Shown here: positions 1 to 7,500 of the stretch, one piece after another
How positions within the stretch are numbered: position 1 is the stretch's first letter
Layout: each line of letters opens with the position of its first letter
Assembly (NCBI GenBank): GCA_002419025.1
Contig: DIFG01000044.1
Location: forward strand, 1-29,999
Source of the DNA: Deltaproteobacteria bacterium UBA5754
GTDB taxonomy: Bacteria > Desulfobacterota > Dissulfuribacteria > Dissulfuribacterales > UBA5754
Direction: 5' to 3'
DNA length: 29,999 nucleotides
Translations under genes and position numbers: made by a program
Notes under the pieces: generated by a model
What the model was told of the DNA's origin: nothing
Database searches by the model: none
The model's input: only the letters and a program-made list of their open reading frames with translations

Positions 1-22
1 ACACAAAATGACGAAGAACCAT

Positions 23-114
23 ATTTGTGGAGTGAGGCGCCCATGGACGGCCTGCCTGTCGGCAGACAGGACGCCGTCGGCAAATCCGCCCCCATGGACA
101 GGGGCTATTTGCCG
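23..114. repeat. Composite GC-rich palindromic intergenic repeat, copy 1
   Basis: Positions 23-48 match the reverse complement of 4423-4448 over 26 bases with one difference, and 101-114 matches the reverse complement of 4408-4421. Between these blocks this copy has about 51 extra bases. The extra stretch holds the palindrome CCTGCCTGTCGGCAGACAGG (51-70) and lies between two copies of CCCATGGAC (40-48 and 91-99). A hairpin is formed by CGGCAAAT (78-85) and ATTTGCCG (107-114). No gene is seen in 1-201. This looks like a non-coding repeat carrying a secondary insertion. Confidence 0.6.
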
Positions 115-201
115 CACGCAATAAATGCCCCGGCCGTCGGCCCACGGATTCAGGCCTTAAAAAAACAACTTCGATAGGAAGATATGAAAGGATTCCCTGA
201 C

Positions 202-555
202 CTATTCCCCCACCACCTTTGTAAGCGCCTTCTGAAAGGCCTCGTCAGATGCAATGAGTTCCAAGTCCACGGGCTCGATATCTTCAAAAGAAACGACCTG
301 ATCGGGCGAGGATCCTTCCCCGATTGTCAGGTCTGAGACATCGATGGAAGAAAGGTCGGGCCTGAAGGCGCCGGGACCGGAGGACGTCCCCATTTTTCCG
401 ACAGGATCGCCGGGCGGGGAGACAAACCAGGAAAAATCCCCCTTCCGCTGGGGGAAAATCCCGAGAATGGCCGCCTGTCCTGAGAGATCCGTGGAACAGT
501 ACGCGCATGTCACCCTAAAATCATGGCTTGTTCTTCCGCACTTGGGACATCTCAT
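202..555 (-). CDS. Small zinc-ribbon protein, function unknown
   Basis: The 117-residue product begins MRCPKCG and carries two CxxC pairs within its first 20 residues (C3/C6 and C17/C20), a rubredoxin-like zinc ribbon. The rest is acidic and low in complexity, with an FSWFVSPPGDP stretch and an Asp/Glu-rich tail. The reading frame stays open upstream to 825, but that extension runs through a perfect palindrome at 649-690. The ATG at 555 has an AGGGGA Shine-Dalgarno sequence and places the zinc ribbon at the N terminus, so I chose it. The gene is divergent from the lipoprotein gene at 805. I do not recognise a named family; similar small proteins are often annotated only as zinc-ribbon proteins. 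Confidence 0.6.
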   Translation of the reverse strand: MRCPKCGRTSHDFRVTCAYCSTDLSGQAAILGIFPQRKGDFSWFVSPPGDPVGKMGTSSGPGAFRPDLSSIDVSDLTIGEGSSPDQVVSFEDIEPVDLELIASDEAFQKALTKVVGE

Positions 556-648
556 GACAATTTCCCCTTTGCAGTGTAAAAAAAGATGCTGATTCCTCTG
601 CAAGAATCCGTTGAACGTGTCGGTTGCGGCAGATGTGAAAATTTCTCG

Positions 649-690
649 TACAGCTGCCTTGAAAAATTCGAATTTTTCAAGGCAGCTGTA
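649..690. repeat. Perfect 42-bp palindrome between divergent genes
   Basis: All 21 base pairs from 649/690 to the centre at 669/670 are complementary with no mismatch. The left arm begins TACAGCTGCCTTGAAAAATT. As RNA it would form an almost loopless hairpin on either strand. It sits between the divergent zinc-ribbon and lipoprotein genes. A diverged partial relative (CCTTGAAAGGTCGAATTTTT) follows at about 722-741. It may be a regulatory or cruciform element, or a mobile palindromic repeat. It is not a conventional terminator because no gene ends next to it. Confidence 0.8.
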
Positions 691-804
691 TTCTTGCACC
701 TTTTCACCTTTTCGGCAAAAACCTTGAAAGGTCGAATTTTTCCTAAATTTCATGCCAGCATGAACACGTTCATCCACCCCCATCGATCCTTCAAGGATCT
801 GCCC

Positions 805-1143
805 ATGAAACAGAATACGAACCATTTTCTTCTTATCTGCGTCGTCTTCCTTCTCCTTTCATCCTGCTCCGGGGCACCGAAACGATATCTCGCGGCCGAT
901 GCCGCGCTCATCTCGCCGGGGCAGGGAAAAGAGGAGGTCATCCAGGCCATCGGGCCTCCTGACGCGTCCAGGATCGTCCCATCGGGTGACGAAGAATGGT
1001 ATTATTATTCCCTTCATCAGTCCGTTCTCGACAGGATCCCCTTCATACGATCCTTCGCCGACACGGAGCGCGTAGAGGCCCTTCAGGTGGTCTTTTCGGG
1101 GGATACGGTCAAAAAAATCCGATATTATGTCCCAGTGCCCTGA
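805..1143 (+). CDS. Outer-membrane-type lipoprotein, BamE/SmpA-like
   Basis: The 112-residue product has a lipoprotein signal peptide: a basic/polar start, a hydrophobic stretch (FLLICVVFLLL) and a lipobox LSSC with the lipidated cysteine at about residue 21. The mature part contains a pattern typical of SmpA/BamE-fold lipoproteins: ISPGQGKEEVIQAIGPPD followed by EEWYYY (a G-x-x-x-x-E-V-x-x-x-x-G-x-P turn and an aromatic strand). In that family the protein joins or resembles the outer-membrane beta-barrel assembly machine. The frame is open further upstream, but the ATG at 805 gives the signal peptide and has an AAGGA motif in front. It overlaps pcm by 17 bases, which suggests co-translation. 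The exact role is not shown by sequence. Confidence 0.65.
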   Translation: MKQNTNHFLLICVVFLLLSSCSGAPKRYLAADAALISPGQGKEEVIQAIGPPDASRIVPSGDEEWYYYSLHQSVLDRIPFIRSFADTERVEALQVVFSGDTVKKIRYYVPVP

Positions 1144-1810
1144 CAAGACGGATAGCGATCAGTACCGGATCGCACGGGAGAGGATGGTCTCCCAACAAAT
1201 AAAGGCCCGCGGGATCACGGATCCCCGAGTTCTCGAGGCCATGCGCACGGTCCCTCGCCATCTCTTCGTGGAAGAGGCCCTGTGGGACCAGGCCTATGGA
1301 GATTACCCCCTTCCCATCGGATACGGACAGACCATCTCCCAGCCGTATATCGTCGCGTTCATGACCCAGGCGCTCAACCTCAAAGGGGGAGAAAAGGTCC
1401 TCGAGATCGGGACGGGCTCCGGGTACCAGGCCGCAGTCCTTTCCAAAATCGCCAGGTCCGTCTATAGCGTCGAGCGCATCCCAGCCCTCCACGCGCGGGC
1501 CCGAAAGACCCTCGACAAGCTCGGTTGCTCGAATGTTTATCTCCGGCTCGACGACGGGACCTGGGGCTGGCAGGCCGAAAGCCCTTTTGACGCCATCATC
1601 GTGACGGCCGCTTCTCCACAGATCCCACCACCCCTTCTCGAGCAGCTTAAGGACCCTGGCATTATGGTCATTCCCGTGGGTGACGAATACTCACAGACAC
1701 TCGTCACGGTAAGACGGATCCATGGCCATATCAGCCAGGAGGAACTGGAAGGCGTCAGATTTGTGAAACTCATCGGTGATCACGGATGGAAGGCGCAAAA
1801 AGACGGATAG
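1127..1810 (+). CDS. pcm: Protein-L-isoaspartate O-methyltransferase
   Basis: The 227-residue product is a full-length Pcm. It should methylate L-isoaspartyl residues in damaged cytosolic proteins with S-adenosylmethionine, starting their repair. Visible family motifs are RERMVSQQIKARGI near the N terminus, PRHLFVEE, the conserved LPIGYGQTISQPYIVA stretch, the SAM-binding loop VLEIGTGSGYQAAVL (about residues 89-103), and YSVERIPAL. The C terminus has FVKLIGDHGW. The ATG at 1127 overlaps the lipoprotein gene by 17 bases; an internal ATG at 1184 would cut into the RxRMVxQQI helix, so the upstream start is preferred. The 3' end overlaps the next gene by 25 bases, giving a three-gene overlapping operon. 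Confidence 0.93.
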   Translation: MSQCPDKTDSDQYRIARERMVSQQIKARGITDPRVLEAMRTVPRHLFVEEALWDQAYGDYPLPIGYGQTISQPYIVAFMTQALNLKGGEKVLEIGTGSGYQAAVLSKIARSVYSVERIPALHARARKTLDKLGCSNVYLRLDDGTWGWQAESPFDAIIVTAASPQIPPPLLEQLKDPGIMVIPVGDEYSQTLVTVRRIHGHISQEELEGVRFVKLIGDHGWKAQKDG

Positions 1811-2253
1811 GGGTCATCGGAGCAGGCATCTGTCCGCCGGAGATCGCAGATATCGCCCGCCATGTGGGAGAACTCATCGCTGGCAGGGGCGGCATCCTCT
1901 ACTGCGGCGGACTCGGAGGCGTGATGGAGGCCGCGGCCCGCGGGGCATCAGAGGCCGGCGGGCTCACTGTGGGCATCCTTCCGGGATCCAAGGCCTCGGA
2001 CGCAAACTCCTTTATCACCGTCCCGGTCGTCACCGGAATGGGACATGCGCGAAACGTCATCCTCGTCCGGTCTTCCGAGGCCATCATCGCCCTGCCAGGC
2101 TCACACGGGACGCTCTCCGAGATCGCCATCGCCCTCAAGATGTGGAAGCCGGTCGTGGGGATCGGGGCATGGGGAGACTTGCCAGGCGTTCATGGCGCAA
2201 AAGACCCGGAGGATGCGGTGGAGCAGGCCTTTTCCTTCGTGAATCGACCCTGA
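1786..2253 (+). CDS. TIGR00725-family Rossmann-fold (LOG/SLOG-like) protein
   Basis: The 155-residue product matches the TIGR00725 family, small Rossmann proteins related to the LOG/lysine-decarboxylase-like and DprA folds. It has IGVIGAG at the N terminus, a glycine-rich CGGLGGVMEAAARGA (residues 40-54) and PGSHGTLSE at 104-112. The last is a version of the PGGxGTxxE nucleotide- or phosphoribosyl-binding motif with Ser-His replacing Gly-x. Cytokinin-nucleoside phosphoribohydrolase activity is known for some LOG proteins, but this subfamily has no established function. It starts within the pcm coding sequence without a clear Shine-Dalgarno site, so translational coupling is likely. The gene ends 57 bases before the convergent activase gene. 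Confidence 0.8.
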   Translation: MEGAKRRIGVIGAGICPPEIADIARHVGELIAGRGGILYCGGLGGVMEAAARGASEAGGLTVGILPGSKASDANSFITVPVVTGMGHARNVILVRSSEAIIALPGSHGTLSEIAIALKMWKPVVGIGAWGDLPGVHGAKDPEDAVEQAFSFVNRP

Positions 2254-2310
2254 AGGATCTCCAGATTTCCCGGCCGATCCGCCACAATGGATGACGACGG
2301 CATCCTTCAA

Positions 2311-3066
2311 TCAGGAACCCCTGGCGAGTATGGCTGCACCCATGGCTCCCGTAAAATCCGGGGCCTCTGGAACGAAGAGCCCGCAACCGAGCTCCTGAGC
2401 AAGAATTTGTACGACAGCCTTGTTTCGAGCCACCCCGCCGCAAAAAACCGCCTTTTCCCTCAGTCCCACCCGTCTGATCATGGAGGAGACACGATAGACC
2501 ACGGAGACAACGACCGCGTGGGCCACGTCCTCCGGGGCCTCGCCACGTGCACGGAGGGCCACGACCTCGGTCTCGGCGAATACCGTGCACATACTCGAGA
2601 TACGGAGGCGATCAGCCCCAGAAAGCGCAAGATCGCCAAGCTCCCCGATCCGGCACGCAAGGGCCTGGGCCATCACCTCGAAAAAACGCCCGGTCCCTGC
2701 AGAGCACCGGTCGTTCATCTCGAAGGCCGTGACCTTTCCCTGTTTGTCCAGGGAGATCACCTTGGTGTCCTGGCCTCCGATGTCAAGGATCGTCCTCGCC
2801 TCCGGAACGAGATGATGCACCCCTGCCGCATGCGCCTTGATCTCGGTCACGTGCCCCATGCCGAATTCACGGGCCACGAGGTGGCGCCCGTAACCCGTGA
2901 CCAGGATCCTGTCGTATTCCGTTTCACTTAGTAGTGCCCGGACCTGCTCGGGATAGTCAAATGAGGTCTCGGAACGCCGCGTGAAAATGGGTCTGTCCTC
3001 GTCCAGGACCACGAGTTCGATGGTGCATGAACCGATGTCGAGCCCTGCGGTGATCATCCCTCTCAA
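2311..3066 (-). CDS. ATP-dependent activase (HgdC/BadF/YjiL type)
   Basis: The 251-residue product is an ASKHA-fold [4Fe-4S] activase that uses ATP hydrolysis to push a low-potential electron into a partner reductase. Motifs are GLDIGSCTIELVV (phosphate 1), ILDIGGQDTKVI (about 93-104), NDRCSAGTGRFFE with C121, ISSMCTVFAETEV with C160, and FCGGVARNKAV. The two cysteines are those that bridge one cluster across the homodimer in characterised activases. The start is TTG at 3066, with GGAG six bases upstream, and overlaps the stop of the reductase gene; ATG at 3057 is an alternative but has poor spacing. Family length (about 250 residues) fits. The gene follows its likely substrate protein, giving a reductase-activase operon. 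Confidence 0.9.
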   Translation of the reverse strand: MRGMITAGLDIGSCTIELVVLDEDRPIFTRRSETSFDYPEQVRALLSETEYDRILVTGYGRHLVAREFGMGHVTEIKAHAAGVHHLVPEARTILDIGGQDTKVISLDKQGKVTAFEMNDRCSAGTGRFFEVMAQALACRIGELGDLALSGADRLRISSMCTVFAETEVVALRARGEAPEDVAHAVVVSVVYRVSSMIRRVGLREKAVFCGGVARNKAVVQILAQELGCGLFVPEAPDFTGAMGAAILARGS

Positions 3067-4334
3067 ATGGTCTCCAGAAACGCCTCGACTCGGGTCCTCA
3101 AGGGCTCTATATCTTCAAGGGAATAACCGGTCTCGACCCTGAGAAAGGGGATACCCTCGGCGGCAAGGCGGTTTTCCACCTTTTTGGACTCGATGGCATA
3201 GGGCTGACAAAACTCAAGGGCGTAGTGGATGACCCCGTCGGCATGGAGCTCTCTGGCCATCCGGACGATGTTGTCGAGCCTTTCCGGATTAGGGGTGAAG
3301 GTCGCGCAATCAATCCTGAGATACCTATCGCACAGGGCGTCGAGCATCCCGTCCACGGTCTCTGCCTGCTCTGAGACGAGGTCCCTGGTATGACGCGCCC
3401 CGACACAGCTCTCCTCCCCTACGATGACCGCGCCTGAGCCCTCTATCACATAGGGGAGTTTCCAGTTGGGTACGGCCATGGGGCATCCCGAGACAAGGAT
3501 CCGCTTCGTGCGGGGGGGAGCGACCCCCTCTCCCTTTTGCACCCTCTCCTCCAGTTCGGCGCAAAGACGCTCGACGGTCTCAGTGAACCGTACGGGGTCG
3601 TCGTAAAAGGCGACCTGATTGATGAGAAGGGCATCTCTGCCGCTGATGGGAGCGGGCTCCGCGGCCCGGAGGGCAGCGAGCCGGTTGAGGGCACTGCGCC
3701 TTCGGTTCACGAGTCTGATGGCGTCCCGGAGCCTTTGGGGTTCGAGGATCCTGCCCGTGAGCCTCTCGAGTGTTTCGCGGAGCCTGTCCATCTCGGTCCG
3801 AAAAAGTACGCGCGCAGCGGCACTCTTGCTCTGGGGGACCTCCATCACATAGGTGGGCTGAAAATCACCGAAGAGTTCGTAGGCCTTTTTCTTCCCATCG
3901 CACGTGGTCTCTCCGATCACGAGATCACACGAGGATGTGTAGGGGCAGAGACGGGCGAGTCGGAACCCGAAGAAGGACTTGATGAGAGGGCACGTGTTAC
4001 GGGGCAGATGACGCTCCGCGGCGTCGAATCCCGCCTCGGCCCCGGCGCAGAGCCCCACGCATATCCCGTCGAGTGCAAGGATCAGCTCCTCTGGGACGAA
4101 GACACAAAAGAGACCCATGACCTTGCGCCCTGCCGACCTGGCCTCCTGGATCTCCCGGATACGGAGCCCATGGACCTCTCCCATGACGAAATCGAGGTAC
4201 TCCATGCCCTGGAGCCTACCTGACTGGGAGAGATAAATGTCGTTGTAAAAACGTCCGAGTACGGTCAAAAGTGCCTCGTGGGCGCCGAGATCGAGGTCCA
4301 GTTCCTTCCACATGGCCTCGTGTGTCTTATTCAT
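3063..4334 (-). CDS. Double-cubane-cluster anaerobic reductase (HgdB/YjiM-like)
   Basis: The 423-residue product belongs to the 2-hydroxyacyl-CoA dehydratase subunit D superfamily. The GETTCDGKKK motif (141-150) and a following C-rich C-terminal half resemble the double-cubane-cluster proteins (E. coli YjiM; the Carboxydothermus protein) rather than true dehydratases, which need two different subunits. Candidate ligand cysteines are C115, C136, C145, C284, C310, C343 and C376. Members bind [Fe4S4]-type or [Fe8S9] clusters and make difficult ATP-driven reductions after electron transfer from the activase encoded next to them. No second dehydratase subunit or CoA-transferase gene is near, which supports the stand-alone type. 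The physiological substrate is unknown. The ATG at 4334 is the first gene of a two-gene leftward operon. Confidence 0.87.
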   Translation of the reverse strand: MNKTHEAMWKELDLDLGAHEALLTVLGRFYNDIYLSQSGRLQGMEYLDFVMGEVHGLRIREIQEARSAGRKVMGLFCVFVPEELILALDGICVGLCAGAEAGFDAAERHLPRNTCPLIKSFFGFRLARLCPYTSSCDLVIGETTCDGKKKAYELFGDFQPTYVMEVPQSKSAAARVLFRTEMDRLRETLERLTGRILEPQRLRDAIRLVNRRRSALNRLAALRAAEPAPISGRDALLINQVAFYDDPVRFTETVERLCAELEERVQKGEGVAPPRTKRILVSGCPMAVPNWKLPYVIEGSGAVIVGEESCVGARHTRDLVSEQAETVDGMLDALCDRYLRIDCATFTPNPERLDNIVRMARELHADGVIHYALEFCQPYAIESKKVENRLAAEGIPFLRVETGYSLEDIEPLRTRVEAFLETI

Positions 4335-4407
4335 GCGATGACTCCCTTTCCCATGGTATCTCCCCGGCCCTGATTGGGACCTTCAAGACGTTTCCTGGCG
4401 GGGAGGG

Positions 4408-4464
4408 CGGCAAATAGCCCCCGTCCATGGGCGCCTCGCTCCACAAATACCACGGCCGTCGGCC
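4408..4464. repeat. GC-rich palindromic intergenic repeat, copy 2
   Basis: This is the shorter relative of the repeat at 23-114, in opposite orientation. 4408-4421 is CGGCAAATAGCCCC, 4423-4448 pairs with 23-48, and GGCCGTCGGCC occurs in both loci (about 132-142 here at the left edge; 4454-4464 in this copy). It lacks the 51-base extra segment of copy 1. The remaining gap up to the uvrA stop (4465-4577) is AT-rich, with GATAGAT/ATCTATC repeats but no gene or clear terminator. Confidence 0.55.
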
Positions 4465-4577
4465 TATTCCGTGAAATCAAAAGGTTGAGTGCATATCTCA
4501 GGGATTTAGGAATCTATCATTCGTAAATTGTAAAAACAAATTGAATTAATCGATAGATAGGAAAAATATAATAGAGA

Positions 4578-7500
4578 TCATCTATCTTTATTCTCATTTC
4601 TCTCCAGGGACCTCAGAATGGCATCCCGGGTAGCGGAAGGGACATCCGAGGAGAGAAACTCCCGGATCCCCCCGGAAAAGAGGATCTTCCCGCCCCGCTT
4701 TCCTCCTTCTGGACCGAGGTCTATGATCCAGTCCGCAGCCTTCATGACGTCCAGGTTGTGTTCGATGACCGCCACGCTGTTTCCCGCATCCACAAGCTGG
4801 GAGATGTGGTCCACAAGACGGGCCACATCCCGGCGGTGAAGCCCTGTGGTGGGCTCGTCGAGGAGATAAAGGGTCATGCCCCTGCCAGGGTGAGTGAGTT
4901 CACGGACGATCTTGAGACGCTGGGCCTCCCCACCCGAGAGAGTAGGGCTCGGCTGGCCGAGGGTGAGATAGCCGAGACCGAGGTCGCAGACCAGGGAAAG
5001 GGTCCTGAAAAGGAAAGGGACCGGCGAGAAGAAATCCCGTGCGTCCTCGAAGGTCATGTCGAGGACCTGGGAGATGTTCTTTCCCCGCCAGACTATCTCC
5101 AGTGTCGCTGGCTCGTAACGACGACCCCGGCATAGGTCGCAGGTGATGTAGACGTCCGGAAGGAAACCGAGGCTTATCTTTTTGCTCCCCTGCCCGGCGC
5201 AGGCCGGGCACCTCCCCTCTTCCGTGTTGAAGGAAAACCGGGATGGCCCGAACTCCCGCCCCCGGGCCGCCGGGACCTGGGCGAAAAGCTCCCGGATAGT
5301 CCCAAGGACACCCACGTAAGTGGCAGGGCACGATCTGGGGGTCCTTCCGATGGGGCTGTGGTCCACTACTGCAAGGCGGGAGATCGCCTCGACGCCCTCC
5401 ACGCTCCGGCACCGAACTGGAAGGGCAGTCGGGTCGATGATACGGGCATCCACGGTAGGGGCCACGATTTCCGAGACGAGCGTGCTCTTTCCCGATCCCG
5501 AGACACCCGTGATGCAGATGAAGACACCCAGGGGAAGCGAGACGTCGATGTCCAAAATGTTGTTACAACTTGCGCCACAGAAGTGAATCCAGGAAGACGG
5601 CGTCCTCCCTCTGGACTGGAGCCTTCCAAAGGAGGGATCGGTGAAGGCCTTTCCGGTCTCGGAGGCAGGATTCGCGACGATATCGGAAAACGTCCCCTCC
5701 GCTACCACACAGCCACCTCTCGTCCCGCCTCCAGGACCGAGATCGATGATCCAATCCGCCGCCCGGATCGTCTCCTCGTCGTGCTCCACCACAAGCACCG
5801 TGTTCCCCCCTGCACGAAGGGAGAGAAGGGCGTCAAGAAGCCTGTGGTTGTCCCGCGGATGGAGCCCTATGGTGGGCTCGTCGAGGACGATCGTAAGACC
5901 CGTGAGCCCGGAGCCGATCTGGGCCGCAAGCCGGATCCTCTGGGCCTCGCCGCCAGAAAGGGTGTCACCCGCACGGTCAAGGGGGATGTAACCGAGACCG
6001 ACGCCAGTAAGAAAACCGAGACGGGATGAGGCGGCCTCCACAAGGGGAGAGGCGATCTCGTCGAGCCTCAGGGGCCAGGGCCGCTCCTTGCGCCACTTTC
6101 CGAGGACGTCATCCGCGTCATCCACCTCGAGGGCGAAGAGCTCATGTATCCCGAGACCCCCGATTCGCCAGGCCCGTGCCTCGGCAGTGAGACGGGAGCC
6201 TCCACAGACTGGACATGCCGTGCCGTTTACCGGGTCGAGGCCAAGGCCGTCACATCCGGGACAGGCCCCTGCCCTCGTACTGAAGGAAAAGAGAAGGGGA
6301 TCGGGCTCAGGAAGCCCGATCCGGCATTCCGGACAAAAACGGCGTTTGCTCGTAAAGGACTCCCGGCCGGATGCATCGATCATAAGGACGTCCCCGTTTC
6401 CGGCGGCAAGCGCCCGTCTTACCAGCGACTCAGTGTCCTCGGTCCGGGAAGCTGGGTCGATCACCCACTCTATGGTGTGTTCCCCGAAGCGTGAAAGCCC
6501 AGGGATCGGCGGGATCCTGTAAAATTTCCCATCGATCCTGACGCGCCTCACCCCGGCCCGGAGGGCCGCCTCGAGCTCGGACTGGTGCCAGCCCTTGCGC
6601 CTTCGGACGCGCGGAGCGAGGAGGATCACGCCCTCCTTACGGACCCTCGCCACGAGTTCCCGGACGAGGGTGTCCTCGTCGGAGGATTCCATCGCCCGTC
6701 CGCACGAGGGGCAGACAGGCTCTGAGACCCTGGCGTAGAGGAGCCTGAGATAGTGGGCGATCTCTGCGAGGGTCGCGACCGTCGACTTCGGCCCTGACCT
6801 GCTCGTCCTCTGCTCGATGGCGACCGTGGGCGTAAGGCCTCGGATCCGGTCCACGTCCGGCCTCTCATAGAGCCGGATGAACTGACGCATGTAGGAGGAT
6901 AGGCCCTCGATATAGCGCCTCTGGCCCTCAGCAAAGACGATGTCGAAGGCGAGGGAGGATTTCCCGGAGCCCGAAACCCCTGTCACCACGACAAAACGCC
7001 CCTTGGGAATGGAGACCGTGATGTCCTTGAGGTTGTGGTGGCGGGCGCCTTTGATGAGGATCCGGTCCTCGAGCCATTGGCCCTCCGAAAGGATGGGCGC
7101 GGGCGGCTCCGGGAGACCGCCACGGAGAGCGGATCCGGTAAGGGACGGCGCACAGGAAAGGAGGCCGTCCGGAGGCCCCTCGTAGACCACCCTTCCCCCC
7201 CGGTCGCCTCCGCCCGGTCCGAGATCGATGACCCAGTCCACGGCCGCCACTATGGCAAGGTCGTGCTCCACGGCGATCACGGTTCCTCCCGCGAACGTGA
7301 TGCGCCGGAGCGCCTCAAGGACCTTTCCCGTCTCTCCCGGGGAGAGGCCCCGGGTCGGCTCGTCGAGGATGAAGAGGTCGCCCTTTTTGACGCCTTTTGC
7401 GAGGAACCGGGCGAGTTTCAGGCGCTGGGCCTCCCCTCCCGAGAGGGTATTCACAGGCTGGCCCAGGCGCAGGTGCCCGAGCCCGAGGCCGATGGCCACA

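Noticed and set aside
1..20. ACACAAAA at the left edge resembling the complement of the right edge (GTTTTGTGTGG), as a terminal inverted repeat
   Set aside because: The match is only about 12 bases with a mismatch, and it sits at arbitrary window edges; probably coincidence.
3537..4223. Plus-strand open frame of 228 codons opposite the double-cubane reductase
   Set aside because: It is antisense to a conserved gene, and its composition is typical of a shadow in GC-rich DNA.
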